From Tardiphaga robiniae (GTDB lineage: Bacteria > Pseudomonadota > Alphaproteobacteria > Rhizobiales > Xanthobacteraceae), in the NCBI RefSeq assembly GCF_013359755.1, contig NZ_JABMCJ010000082.1, positions 186,001-250,000 of the forward strand: 64,000 bases of DNA. Reading direction: 5' to 3'. The notes beneath the pieces were generated by a model. That model was not told the origin of the DNA. It worked only from the letters and a program-made list of their open reading frames with translations, and searched no databases. Every line of letters begins with the position of its first letter. Within the stretch, counting starts at the first letter, position 1. Below, in pieces: positions 26,082 through 34,242 of the stretch. The position numbers were made by a program, and so were the translations under genes.

Positions 26082-26332
26082 TTAGTCGCGGAAATACGGC
26101 TCCACAGGGCCCGACAGCTTGATCAGCAGCGGATTGCCGTACCGGTCCTTTGCCGCGCCGGCGGGCACCTTCACCCAGCCTTCGCTGACGCAATATTCTT
26201 CGACATTGGTCTTCTCGGCGCCCTTGAAGCGAATGCCGACATCGCGCTGCAGCACTTCGGCATTGTAGAACGGGCTTCGCGGATCGGTGGACAGGCGATC
26301 GGGCAGATCGGCTGATGCGTTGGTGTTGTCGG

Positions 26333-26336
<4 letters not shown>
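26082..26336 (-). CDS. DUF3297 family protein
   Basis: The 84-residue protein matches the small DUF3297 family as I remember it: PDRLSTDPRSPFYNAEVLQRDVG, RTNVEEYC-like KTNVEEYCVSEGWVKV, and a C-terminal SGPVEPYF. Function is unknown. Its ATG overlaps the stop of the glutathione peroxidase gene (ATGA), so the two are translationally coupled. A role alongside peroxide defence is a guess from this coupling. Confidence 0.75.
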
Positions 26337-26809
<473 letters not shown>

Positions 26810-26823
26810 CGCACTGATCCCTC

Positions 26824-28227
26824 TCAGGCCGTCACGGGGTCGCAAGGCATCGGCGGGGTACCGCCGGCCTCGATGGCTTCGCCGGCCAGCAGACAGAGAT
26901 CCTCGCGGTAACGGCCGGCGACGACCTGCACGCCGGTCGGCGCACGGCCGACGAGGCCTGTGGCGACGCTCAGCGCCGGCAGGCCCATGAAGGGAATGCC
27001 AATCTGCGGCATCTGGGCGGCCCAGACGCGATCGAAGCCTTCCTGGCCCTGCATATCCAGATGATCCGGGAACGGCAGCTCTCCGGACATCGGCATCAGC
27101 ACCACGGCATAGCGCTGCAAGAACATTTCCCAGTCGCGCACGAAGGTGGAACGGCGCACCAGCGCGCGGGACAGGCCGCCATTCTCGAAGTCCTTGAGCT
27201 TGTCCTTCTGTCCGCGCAGACAGACCAGTGCTGCGGGATCGCCCTCGCGTTCGGCCGCATCCAGCATGCCCTGATAGCCATCGCCGAACCAGAGCTGCGT
27301 CTGCAAGGCGGCGGCCTCGCGCAGGGCCGGCGTGTTCTCGACTTCCTCGACGACCCACCCTGCCCGCTCCAGCCGCTTGCCGGCATCGCGCACGGCAGCT
27401 TCGACGTCGGCGGTGATGGCGAGACCATCAGGCCGTAAGCACATGGCGGCGCGCTTCTCGCGGTTCGGTCCTTTGAGCGGCGCCGGCACCCACCAGGGAT
27501 CGCGCGCATCCGGCTGTGACATCGCGGCGAGGCCAAGGCGCACATCGTTGATGGTGCGCGCCAGCGGGCCGGACACCGCGGTGATCTGGCCGGAGATGAT
27601 GCGCTCGGGCAGCGCCTGATTGTAAGCCGCGATGCGGCCGAGCGTGGGACGCAACCCGTGCACGCCGCAGGCATAAGCGGGATAGCGAATCGAGCCCGCG
27701 ATATCGGTACCATGAGCGATGTGGCCGATGCCGGCGGCGACCGCGCTGCCTGCGCCGCCAGACGAGCCGCCCGGCGTCAGCGAGGGATCGCGCGGGTTTT
27801 TGGTATCGCCATAGAGCTGATTGGTGGTGAACCAGCGATAGGAAAATGCCGGGCAATTGGTGCGGCCGATGATGACGGCGCCAGCCTTCAGCAGATTGTC
27901 GATCACCGGGCTGTTGGTCTTGGCGATGATCTCGTTCTGGATCTTCACGCCATTCGATGTCGGATAGGTCGCGTAGTCGATATTCACTTTGACGGTGATG
28001 GGCACGCCGCCGAGCGGGCCGACATCGTCGCCGCGCGCAATCGCCGCATCGACCGCATCCGCCCGTGCCAGCGCCTCATTGGGTCGATGGTCGACCACGG
28101 CATTGATGGCAGGGTTCACAGCATCGAGCCGTGCGAGGCCAGCCACCGTCGCCTCCTTGGCGGACACCTTGCGGTCGCGAATGAGTGCGGAGAGGTCAGT
28201 TGCCGACAGGCGCCAGAGATCGTTCAT
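26824..28227 (-). CDS. Amidase (amidase-signature family)
   Basis: The 467-residue amidase-signature enzyme has catalytic Lys80 (VKVN), Ser155 in GGSSGG and nucleophile Ser179 in TDIAGSIRYPA. It hydrolyses an amide to acid and ammonia; the substrate is unknown. ATG 28227 is chosen because GGAG precedes it and the family start matches (NDLWRLSATDLSALI); a longer reading to 28332 has no support. It heads a three-gene leftward operon with the peroxidase and DUF3297 genes. No palindrome copy lies upstream, so it seems outside the regulon. Confidence 0.88.
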   Translation of the reverse strand: MNDLWRLSATDLSALIRDRKVSAKEATVAGLARLDAVNPAINAVVDHRPNEALARADAVDAAIARGDDVGPLGGVPITVKVNIDYATYPTSNGVKIQNEIIAKTNSPVIDNLLKAGAVIIGRTNCPAFSYRWFTTNQLYGDTKNPRDPSLTPGGSSGGAGSAVAAGIGHIAHGTDIAGSIRYPAYACGVHGLRPTLGRIAAYNQALPERIISGQITAVSGPLARTINDVRLGLAAMSQPDARDPWWVPAPLKGPNREKRAAMCLRPDGLAITADVEAAVRDAGKRLERAGWVVEEVENTPALREAAALQTQLWFGDGYQGMLDAAEREGDPAALVCLRGQKDKLKDFENGGLSRALVRRSTFVRDWEMFLQRYAVVLMPMSGELPFPDHLDMQGQEGFDRVWAAQMPQIGIPFMGLPALSVATGLVGRAPTGVQVVAGRYREDLCLLAGEAIEAGGTPPMPCDPVTA

Positions 28228-29015
28228 GCAGTGCTCCATTGCTTGTCGCTTGTTAACGCAGGCGGCCGGAGATTGCCAATCAGGCACGATTTCGCAGTCT
28301 CGCGGCGCCGAAGCGTCCGAGCTAATGAGCATTCCTTCCCACCCTCAATCGAGAGGGCGTGCGGAACGCCGGGTGCCCGTTGCACCCTTGGGCCTGATGC
28401 GAATGCGGTCTTCCGCAATCTAGAGTGCATCAGGACTTTCGGAGGCGCCGAGCAAGTGCCCGACGTTCCGCATACGGTGTTTTTTCGGTTGCCTGCACAT
28501 CTGCCATGGCGAACGGTCCCATCACCAAAATTAATGTCCCAGGGCGGAGGGACAGGGTAGCCTCAAGCGAGTAAGCCGAACGCGTTTTGACTTGGTCGTC
28601 CGTCACCCTGTCCAGGGAGTCTTTCCATCCCAAGATCGGCCGTCTCCTTGCCAGTGGCAGTGCTGGCGCAGATCCGTCCTGCCCGAAGACAGACGTCACC
28701 CGTGAAGCGCGTGACGCCGCATCTCCGGCGTCCACCGCATCCAGCCCCGCGAACGTGACGATCGCGCTCGCCCCTCTCATCGGGGCCGGACGAAGGGGAA
28801 AATAATCCATATCGGGATATTGTCAATAAGAAATAGGAAAAAATGTTTAATGACGTCTCCCCCCAAAAACTGTCATTCCGGGGCGTGCGCGCATCTTTGC
28901 GCGCGCCCCGGAATGACAGCGGGAGCTGAACATGTCGGGATTCCGGGCTCATTCCGGTCCGCTGTGCGGCCCGGCCTGCCCCGGAATGACGTCGCGCGGG
29001 TGAGCCCGCGCGACG
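28228..29015. other. 788-bp non-coding stretch rich in repeats
   Basis: No convincing gene lies here. The stretch at about 28340-28450 (GTGCGGAACGCC, GGGTGCCCGTTGCACCC hairpin, GCGGTCTTCCGC) and a leftward reading beginning MDYFPLRPAPMRGASAIV at 28810 resemble recurrent sequence I associate with Bradyrhizobium intergenic regions. Strong hairpins follow at 28870-28919 and 28988-29017. An AT-rich patch lies at 28800-28860. Confidence 0.6.
28870..28919. repeat. Perfect 16-bp inverted repeat (CTGTCATTCCGGGGCG)
   Basis: CTGTCATTCCGGGGCG and CGCCCCGGAATGACAG form perfect arms around an 18-base loop. A further partial unit, CCCCGGAATGAC, follows near 28978-28990. The type is a familiar rhizobial intergenic element and may also act as a 3' end signal. 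Confidence 0.8.
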
Positions 29016-29017
29016 TC
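28988..29017. terminator. GC-rich hairpin at the 3' end of the cytochrome c gene
   Basis: GACGTCGCGCGGG and CCCGCGCGACGTC form a perfect 13-bp stem with a 4-base loop, overlapping the last bases of the leftward cytochrome gene. No T-run follows on the leftward side, so it may be a Rho-dependent or stabilising end. Confidence 0.55.
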
Positions 29018-29582
29018 ACTTCACCCTTGCGAGAAAATAAGCCAGCTCCACGATCTGCGCTTCGGAGATCGACTGCATCACATCGGCCATGGTGGCATCG
29101 TAACCGTGGCGGGAGTTGTCCTTGTATTCGCGCATGGTCTTGGCGAGGTAGTCCTCGCGCTGGTTGGCAATGCGCGGGATATTGTCGCGGCCGGAGAAGT
29201 CCGCGTTGTGGCAGCTATCGCAGCGGAATTGCGATGTCAGCGCTTTCGCAGCCTGCATTCGCGCAGGATCGCCCGCTTCCAGTGCGACAGGCTTCGGCAG
29301 CGTGGCGAGATAGTCCGAGAACAGGCGCAGATCGTCGTCGGTGAAATCCTTCACCATGTCGTTCATCGGCTCCGCGACACGGAGCTTCTCGCGAAACATG
29401 TAGATCTGGATCAGCGAATAAGCCGGCTGCTGCGCACCGAGCGACGGCGTGTTCTCGGTTTCGGAGACACCCTTCTCGCCGTGACAACCGAGGCACGGCG
29501 CGGCGCGCTCGGTGATGGGTTCGGCGGCGAAGAGTGGGGACGTCGAGAGAAAAAGAGCTACGATGACGGCAAACGGGCGCAT
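29016..29582 (-). CDS. Diheme cytochrome c, periplasmic
   Basis: The 188-residue protein has a Sec signal peptide (about residues 1-20, ending LFAA) and two class I haem sites, CLGCH at 30-34 and CDSCH at 121-125. Each is followed by a Met-containing loop. It should shuttle electrons in the periplasm. It is the next leftward gene after the PQQ-type sugar dehydrogenase, 215 bp away across a repeat. It is therefore the natural candidate electron acceptor for that enzyme, though it may have its own promoter. Confidence 0.88.
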   Translation of the reverse strand: MRPFAVIVALFLSTSPLFAAEPITERAAPCLGCHGEKGVSETENTPSLGAQQPAYSLIQIYMFREKLRVAEPMNDMVKDFTDDDLRLFSDYLATLPKPVALEAGDPARMQAAKALTSQFRCDSCHNADFSGRDNIPRIANQREDYLAKTMREYKDNSRHGYDATMADVMQSISEAQIVELAYFLARVK

Positions 29583-29626
29583 CGGCTTTGAACTTTCTGA
29601 ATACTGAAACTCCGGCGTGGCGAATT

Positions 29627-29784
29627 CCTTCTCCCCGCTTGCGGGGAGAAGGTGAAGATGAGGGGGACTCTCACCGCGCTCGGAGCAAGTGGAGAGTCCC
29701 CCTCACCCGACTTTCACGCGCTTCGCGCGTTGCAGTCGACCTCTCCCCGCCCGGCGAAGCAAAGCTTCGCTAGGCGGGGAGAGG
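29627..29784. repeat. Composite intergenic repeat (CTCCCCGC/GCGGGGAG hairpins)
   Basis: Three stems occur in a row. They are CCTTCTCCCCGC/GCGGGGAGAAGG (29627-29652), GGACTCTC/GAGAGTCC flanking an 18-base middle (about 29665-29698), and CCTCTCCCCGCC/GGCGGGGAGAGG (29740-29784). This is a known style of alphaproteobacterial intergenic mosaic element. It fills most of the gap between the cytochrome and dehydrogenase genes. Confidence 0.85.
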
Positions 29785-29797
29785 TGAGAAAACGTCG

Positions 29798-31183
29798 TCA
29801 CTTCGCGCCCGCCACCTTCTGCTTGCCATAGGTGATGCGATAGATCGCGCCGTTCCAGTCGTCGGAGACCAGCAGCGATCCGTCCTTCATCTGCAGCACG
29901 TCGACGGGGCGGCCGACATATTTGTTGTCCTCGATGAAGCCGGTGAGGAACGGCTCGACGGACTTCACCGTGCCGTCCTTGTTCAGCTTCGCGACAACGA
30001 CGTCTCCGCCGAGCTTCTGAGTCTTGTTCCAGGAGCCATGGCGCGCGATGAAGATCGCATCCTTATAGGCGGCCGGGAACATCTTGCCGGTGTAGAACCG
30101 CATGCCCAGTGCCGCCGTATGCGACCCGAGCAGGCCGACCGGCGCGGTGTAGTCGGCGCAAGACTTGCCCCAGCCGAATTCCGGATCGAGGATATTGCCC
30201 TGCAGGCAATATGGCGCGCCGAAGTCTTCACCCGCCTTGGTGACACGGTTGAGTTCATCTTCCGGCACCGCTTCCGACATCCAGTCGCGGCCGTTGTCGG
30301 TGAAGTACATCTGCTTGGTGGTCGGATTCCAGTCGAAGCCGACGGTGTTGCGGACACCCTTCACATAGATCTCGGCGCCGGTGCCATCGAGATTCATGCG
30401 GCGGATCTGGCCATGGGCCTGGTCATGCAGCACATTGTTGCCGGGCTGGCCGACCGGCACATAGAGCTTGTTGTCCGGGCCGATGCCGATGAACTTCCAG
30501 CCATGGGCTTCGTCCTTCGGCAGGTTGTCGTAGATCATGGTCGGCTTCGGCGGATTCTCGAGATTGTCTTCCACCTTGTCGATCTTCGAGATCTTCGACA
30601 GTTCGGCGATGTAGAGCGTGCCGTCCTTGAAGGCGAGACCGTTCGGACGATAGAGGCCGGAGGCCAGCACCTTCACCTGCCGCTTGCCGTCATTGTTGAT
30701 GACCGCGTAGACCTTGTCGACAAGACGGGAGCCAACAAAGACCGTGCCCTTGTCGCCCTCGCGCATCGAGCGCGCATTGGCCATGCCGGCCGCATAGACT
30801 TCGATGTTGAAGCCGGCGGGCACTTTCAGTTTGGCAGTCGGCAGCTTGTCGGCGGCGGACGGAATCGGCGGCGGCGCGACGGGCGCGAGCTTGGCTGCGG
30901 CAGCGCCATCGGGACGGCCGATCAGCGGCGAGCCGGGCGGCAGCGCAGGCGCGGCGGCAACGGCTGGCGCAGGTGCAGGAGCGGCAGCCTGTGGTGCTGC
31001 TGGCGCTGGCGCAGGAGCCGCTGCGGGAGCAGCAGGCGCTGCACTCGGAGCTGCACTTGGCGCGGCTGCAGGAGCCGGTGTTGCAGGTGATGTATCGGAC
31101 TGCTGGGCAAAAGCGCCGCTTGTAAAGACACCGATGAACGCACCGGCAAGCAATGCCCGGCGCGCGGACGTGTAGACACTCAT
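29798..31183 (-). CDS. Exported PQQ-dependent sugar dehydrogenase (L-sorbosone dehydrogenase-like)
   Basis: The 461-residue protein has a signal peptide (about 1-26, ending SGAFA) and an Ala/Pro-rich linker of roughly residues 30-90. A beta-propeller domain of the glucose/sorbosone dehydrogenase type follows (PAGFNIEVYAAGMANARSM, GLYRPNGLAFKDGTLYIAE, HGSWN, GRPVDVLQ...DGSLLVSDDWNGAIYRI). It should oxidise an aldose or sugar aldehyde in the periplasm using PQQ. ATG 31183 follows GGGGAGAG. The low-complexity linker may be a cell-wall or membrane spacer. PQQ genes lie just upstream in the opposite direction, which supports the cofactor assignment. Confidence 0.82.
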   Translation of the reverse strand: MSVYTSARRALLAGAFIGVFTSGAFAQQSDTSPATPAPAAAPSAAPSAAPAAPAAAPAPAPAAPQAAAPAPAPAVAAAPALPPGSPLIGRPDGAAAAKLAPVAPPPIPSAADKLPTAKLKVPAGFNIEVYAAGMANARSMREGDKGTVFVGSRLVDKVYAVINNDGKRQVKVLASGLYRPNGLAFKDGTLYIAELSKISKIDKVEDNLENPPKPTMIYDNLPKDEAHGWKFIGIGPDNKLYVPVGQPGNNVLHDQAHGQIRRMNLDGTGAEIYVKGVRNTVGFDWNPTTKQMYFTDNGRDWMSEAVPEDELNRVTKAGEDFGAPYCLQGNILDPEFGWGKSCADYTAPVGLLGSHTAALGMRFYTGKMFPAAYKDAIFIARHGSWNKTQKLGGDVVVAKLNKDGTVKSVEPFLTGFIEDNKYVGRPVDVLQMKDGSLLVSDDWNGAIYRITYGKQKVAGAK

Positions 31184-31340
31184 GGATCTCTCCCCTTTTT
31201 TACGGAAGCCTTCTCTGCTCGCAGCACATGAGATGCGCCGCCCCCGAGGCTTTCCGGATCGCACTGTTGGATATTTTTATGTCGCTGCGCAATCAAAACA
31301 TCACGCGCGAGCAAGCCTGTGCGGATTCCCGCAATCGGCT

Positions 31341-31443
31341 AGAGCCTTCTCGGTTCTGATAGAATCAGAACCGAGGCTCTGGCTTTTTGTATTGACGCGT
31401 TTTCTTGACGCGAACCGGTGCCCACTTCGCTCGACAACGCTCT
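31341..31443. repeat. Intergenic repeat with hairpin and TTGACGCG...CGCGAACCGG segment
   Basis: CTCGGTTCTGAT and ATCAGAACCGAG form a perfect 12-bp stem with a 3-base loop, extended by AGAGCC/GGCTCT. It is followed by TTGACGCGTTTTCTTGACGCG, AACCGGTGCCCACTTCGCTCG and AACGCTCT. I recognise this as a widespread Bradyrhizobium/rhizobial intergenic repeat. Confidence 0.85.
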
Positions 31444-31699
31444 AATGCCGCGTTGCGGACTCATCGGTGGCATCGAGCAGTGCTTCGGTGAACGGAAATT
31501 CAAGCACGATCTCGCCGTCCTTGTCCGTCACCTCAAGCACCGCTTTGAGCAGATCGCTCGGCGTGCCTTCGGAGCGCAGCAATTGCAGGATCATCGACCG
31601 CGCCACATCCCAGGCATGATCGGGATCCCGCAGCTCCTCGCCTTCGGGATCGACCACCAGCTCGTCGTTGATGCGTGTGTTGAAGAAATAAAGCGGCAT
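31442..31699 (-). CDS. DUF6894 family small protein
   Basis: The 85-residue protein begins MPLYFFNTRINDELVVDPEGEELRD, the pattern of the DUF6894 proteins common in Bradyrhizobium and Methylobacterium. It is acidic, has no signal or membrane segment and no known function. It lies between the sugar dehydrogenase and the pqq operon, on the strand opposite to pqq. Its 3' end touches the repeat at 31341-31443. Confidence 0.72.
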   Translation of the reverse strand: MPLYFFNTRINDELVVDPEGEELRDPDHAWDVARSMILQLLRSEGTPSDLLKAVLEVTDKDGEIVLEFPFTEALLDATDESATRH

Positions 31700-31990
31700 G
31701 GCAATTCTCTTGGCACTGGGCTTGGGCGCGGACGCAGAAGACCTCAGACCACGCGAATATCCCGGAAGATGCGGCGGGCTGAGTACGAATCAATGCCTTT
31801 CAACCAAAGGCCTTCGCTATCTATGGAACGTTCTCGCCATTGCAATGTTGCAGTGCAATCGATTGTGCATTGCACGCATATTGTACCCCCATCGCTTCAC
31901 ATTGTGATGACGAAGTTGTTGGCGAACCTTTGAGCAGGGATTAGAGTTGTGGTTATGCAGTACCTGACTGCAGAGAAGCGGGAGATAAAT
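31700..31990. other. pqq operon upstream region
   Basis: This 291-bp stretch must hold the pqqA promoter and the DUF6894 promoter. The visible structure is the inverted repeat at 31853-31875, followed by an AT-richer stretch. An ATG at 31955 is in frame with pqqA but is probably not used, because CGGGAG before 31991 is the better ribosome site. Confidence 0.6.
31853..31875. promoter_or_regulatory. Inverted repeat upstream of pqqA
   Basis: GTGCAAT and ATTGCAC are perfect 7-bp arms around a 9-base centre that includes CAATCGATTG, itself a 10-bp palindrome. It lies about 116 bp upstream of the pqqA start. A regulator site is plausible; no regulator is identified. Confidence 0.4.
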
Positions 31991-32071
31991 ATGGCCTGGA
32001 AAGCACCGAAGATCGTCGAAGTTGCAGTCGGCATGGAAATCAACATGTACGCCTGCGCAGCGCGCAAGTAA
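31991..32071 (+). CDS. pqqA: PQQ precursor peptide PqqA
   Basis: The gene encodes 26 residues, MAWKAPKIVEVAVGMEINMY followed by ACAARK. Glu16 and Tyr20 in the EINMY motif are the residues that PqqE cross-links to begin PQQ. It was too short for a standard ORF list. CGGGAG sits at good spacing before the ATG. A hairpin with a T-run separates it from pqqB. Confidence 0.96.
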   Translation: MAWKAPKIVEVAVGMEINMYACAARK

Positions 32072-32103
32072 GACTTGAGCTCACGCTAAGATCTTAAGTT
32101 TTG

Positions 32104-32142
32104 GGGGCGCCTTCGTCATTGACGGGCGCCCCGCGTCTTTTT
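32104..32142 (+). terminator. Attenuator hairpin between pqqA and pqqB
   Basis: GGGGCGCC and GGCGCCCC form a perfect 8-bp stem, followed by GCG and a TCTTTTT run. It lies 32 bp after the pqqA stop and 37 bp before the pqqB start. It probably allows high pqqA expression with limited read-through into pqqBCDE. Confidence 0.8.
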
Positions 32143-32178
32143 ACGAGACGCGAGTTGGCCGGGATTCAGGGCGATCTC

Positions 32179-33108
32179 ATGTTGCGTGTTGTCGTTCTTG
32201 GAGCCGCGGCCGGCGGCGGTGTTCCGCAATGGAATTGCGGATGCCGGATTTGTCGTGCGGCGCGCGATGAGCGGCCAGACTTGCGGAGCGGTCAGGCCTC
32301 GATCGCGGTGTCGGCCGACAATGCCAACTGGTTCCTGATCAATGCCTCGCCCGACCTGCGACAACAGGTCACCGATACGCCCCAGCTTCACCCCCACCCC
32401 GATCATGTCAGACACTCGCCGATCGCGGGCGTGATCCTCACCAATGGCGAGGTCGATGCGGTGGCCGGGCTCTTGTCGATGCGGGAAGGTTCGCCATTTA
32501 CAATCTATGCGCACACACGTGTGCTGGCGATCCTGAAAGCCAACAGCATTTTCAACGTGCTCTCGGACAAGAACGTGCGCCGCGACGCCATCGAGATTGA
32601 TACGTCTTTCGAACCGAAGCTGCAGGATGGCGCGCCGTCCGGCCTGGAGGTGCTGCCTTTCGTCGTGCCCGGCAAAAGCGCGTGGTATCTCGAAGGCCAG
32701 GCACATCCGGCCGGTGAGGATGGCGACGGCGATACGCTGGGTCTGCGGATTGCCGAGAAGGCCACCGGCAAGCATTTCTATTTCATTGCGGCCTGCGCGC
32801 GGGTGACGCCCGAACTGAAGACGCGCATCTCCGGCGCCCCGCTGGTGTTCTTCGACGGCACCGTGTGGCGCGACGACGAATTGATCGCCGCAGGATTGGG
32901 CCATAAGACCGGCCAGAGCATGGGGCATCTGTCGATGTCCGGCACGGATGGCGCGATCAGCGAACTGGCCGATGCCGGCATCGCCAGAAAGTTCTTTCTG
33001 CACATCAACAATTCGAACCCGGCGCTGCTGCATGATTCCACCGAGCGCGCCGCATTGACCACCGCCGGCTGGCAAATCCCCGGCAATGGCATGGAGATCA
33101 CGCTGTGA
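32179..33108 (+). CDS. pqqB: PqqB, MBL-fold hydroxylase of PQQ synthesis
   Basis: The 309-residue metallo-beta-lactamase-fold protein begins MLRVVVLGAAAGGGVPQWN. The metal-binding Cys20, Cys22 and Cys25 lie in NCGCRIC. In the known pathway PqqB hydroxylates the tyrosine-derived part of the precursor. The start at 32179 is chosen from the conserved N-terminus; an upstream in-frame reading runs through the attenuator. It overlaps pqqC by GTGA. Confidence 0.95.
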   Translation: MLRVVVLGAAAGGGVPQWNCGCRICRAARDERPDLRSGQASIAVSADNANWFLINASPDLRQQVTDTPQLHPHPDHVRHSPIAGVILTNGEVDAVAGLLSMREGSPFTIYAHTRVLAILKANSIFNVLSDKNVRRDAIEIDTSFEPKLQDGAPSGLEVLPFVVPGKSAWYLEGQAHPAGEDGDGDTLGLRIAEKATGKHFYFIAACARVTPELKTRISGAPLVFFDGTVWRDDELIAAGLGHKTGQSMGHLSMSGTDGAISELADAGIARKFFLHINNSNPALLHDSTERAALTTAGWQIPGNGMEITL

Positions 33109-33911
33109 ACGCCCCAGGTGCTACCATGACAAGTGCAAACATGATCGGCGCCAACGCCATTTCCGCCTATTCGATTTCGCCAGGCGTGCCGCTGGACAAT
33201 GCCGCGCAACTCGAAGAGACGCTGCGCCATATCGGCGCGACGCGCTATCACAGCCTGCATCCGTTTCATAAATTGTTGCACGGCGGCAAGCTCAACAAGG
33301 GCCAGGTGCAGGCCTGGGCGCTGAACCGCTACTATTATCAGAGCACGATCCCCATCAAGGACGCCGTGGTGATCTCGCGCTTCCGCGACCGGGCGACACG
33401 CGTGGAATGGCGGCACCGCATCGAGGATCACGACGGTGATACCGGCGCCGAAGGCGGCATCGAGCGCTGGCTGAAGCTGACCGAAGGGCTCGGTCTCGAC
33501 TCAGCCTATGTGGAATCCACCGAAGGCATTTTACCGGCGACGCGTTTCGCCGTGGAGGCCTATGTGCATTTCGTGCGTGACAAGACGCCGCTCGAGGCCA
33601 TCGCCTCGTCGCTGACGGAACTGTTCGCCCCCAACCTGCATGAAGAGCGCATCTCTGGCATGCTGAAGCATTATGATTTCGTCAATCCGGACATCATGAG
33701 CTATTTCAGCCGCCGCCTGACCCAGGCGCCGCGCGATGCCGGCTTTGCGCTGGATTACGTCAAGCAGCACGCCAACACCCCGGCCGAGCGCCGCGCGGTT
33801 TGCAATGCACTGATCTTCAAGACCAATGTGTTGTGGGTGCAGCTCGATGCGCTGTATCATGCCTATGTCGATGGCCATGTGCCGCCGGGCGCGTTCGTCC
33901 CGGCCAAGTAA
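33105..33911 (+). CDS. pqqC: PqqC, final PQQ ring-closing oxidase
   Basis: The 268-residue, all-helical, cofactor-free oxidase contains conserved segments (FHKLLHGGKLNKGQVQAWALNRYYYQ, PIKDAV, RHRIEDHDG). It catalyses the last eight-electron oxidation and ring closure to PQQ. The GTG at 33105 overlaps the pqqB stop; an ATG at 33126 is a possible alternative start. pqqC and pqqD are separate genes here, unlike the fused form in some Methylobacterium. Confidence 0.95.
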   Translation: MNAPGATMTSANMIGANAISAYSISPGVPLDNAAQLEETLRHIGATRYHSLHPFHKLLHGGKLNKGQVQAWALNRYYYQSTIPIKDAVVISRFRDRATRVEWRHRIEDHDGDTGAEGGIERWLKLTEGLGLDSAYVESTEGILPATRFAVEAYVHFVRDKTPLEAIASSLTELFAPNLHEERISGMLKHYDFVNPDIMSYFSRRLTQAPRDAGFALDYVKQHANTPAERRAVCNALIFKTNVLWVQLDALYHAYVDGHVPPGAFVPAK

Positions 33912-33921
33912 GAAGGCAACG

Positions 33922-34242
33922 ATGACGGAGTTGCGCAGCAATCGTCGGATCAGTGTCAGCGAGGCCAGCAAGCCGATCTTGCCGCGCCACGCCCGGCTGA
34001 AGTTCGACGAGACGCGCCAGCGCTGGGTGATCCTGGCGCCGGAGCGTGTGCTGGCGCCGGACGATATCGCCGTGGAAATCCTGCAACTCTGTGACGGCGC
34101 ACGCAGCGTGGCCGATATCATCGATCTCCTGGTGGCCAAATATGCCGCGCCGCGCGACGATATCGGCACCGATGTTCTCGCGATGCTGCAGGATCTCGCC
34201 GACAAGGGCTTTCTCACGCAAGCGCGGGAGAAGACAGCATGA
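33922..34242 (+). CDS. pqqD: PqqD, PqqA peptide chaperone
   Basis: The 106-residue winged-helix peptide-binding protein (RHARLKFDETRQRWVILAPERVLAPDD onward) is slightly longer than the usual PqqD because of a roughly 16-residue N-terminal extension. It delivers PqqA to PqqE. ATG 33922 follows AGAAGG; longer readings run inside pqqC. It overlaps pqqE by ATGA, fitting the physical PqqD-PqqE complex. Confidence 0.93.
   Translation: MTELRSNRRISVSEASKPILPRHARLKFDETRQRWVILAPERVLAPDDIAVEILQLCDGARSVADIIDLLVAKYAAPRDDIGTDVLAMLQDLADKGFLTQAREKTA

Noticed and set aside
26810-27358. Upstream extension of the glutathione peroxidase frame
   Set aside because: It is Arg/Gly-rich sequence from the wrong frame of the amidase gene. 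The peroxidase family start matches ATG 26809.
28430-28810. 126-codon leftward reading frame starting MDYFPLRPAPM
   Set aside because: It has no recognisable domain and no good ribosome site, and its composition is like the surrounding repeats. It resembles recurrent intergenic sequence rather than a gene.
29627-29784. Possible CRISPR array in the repeated CTCCCCGC units
   Set aside because: Repeat units are inverted hairpins of unequal spacing, not direct repeats with regular spacers, and there are no cas genes.
31955-31990. In-frame upstream ATG adding 12 residues to PqqA
   Set aside because: Known PqqA peptides of this group start MAWKAP, and CGGGAG is well placed for the ATG at 31991.
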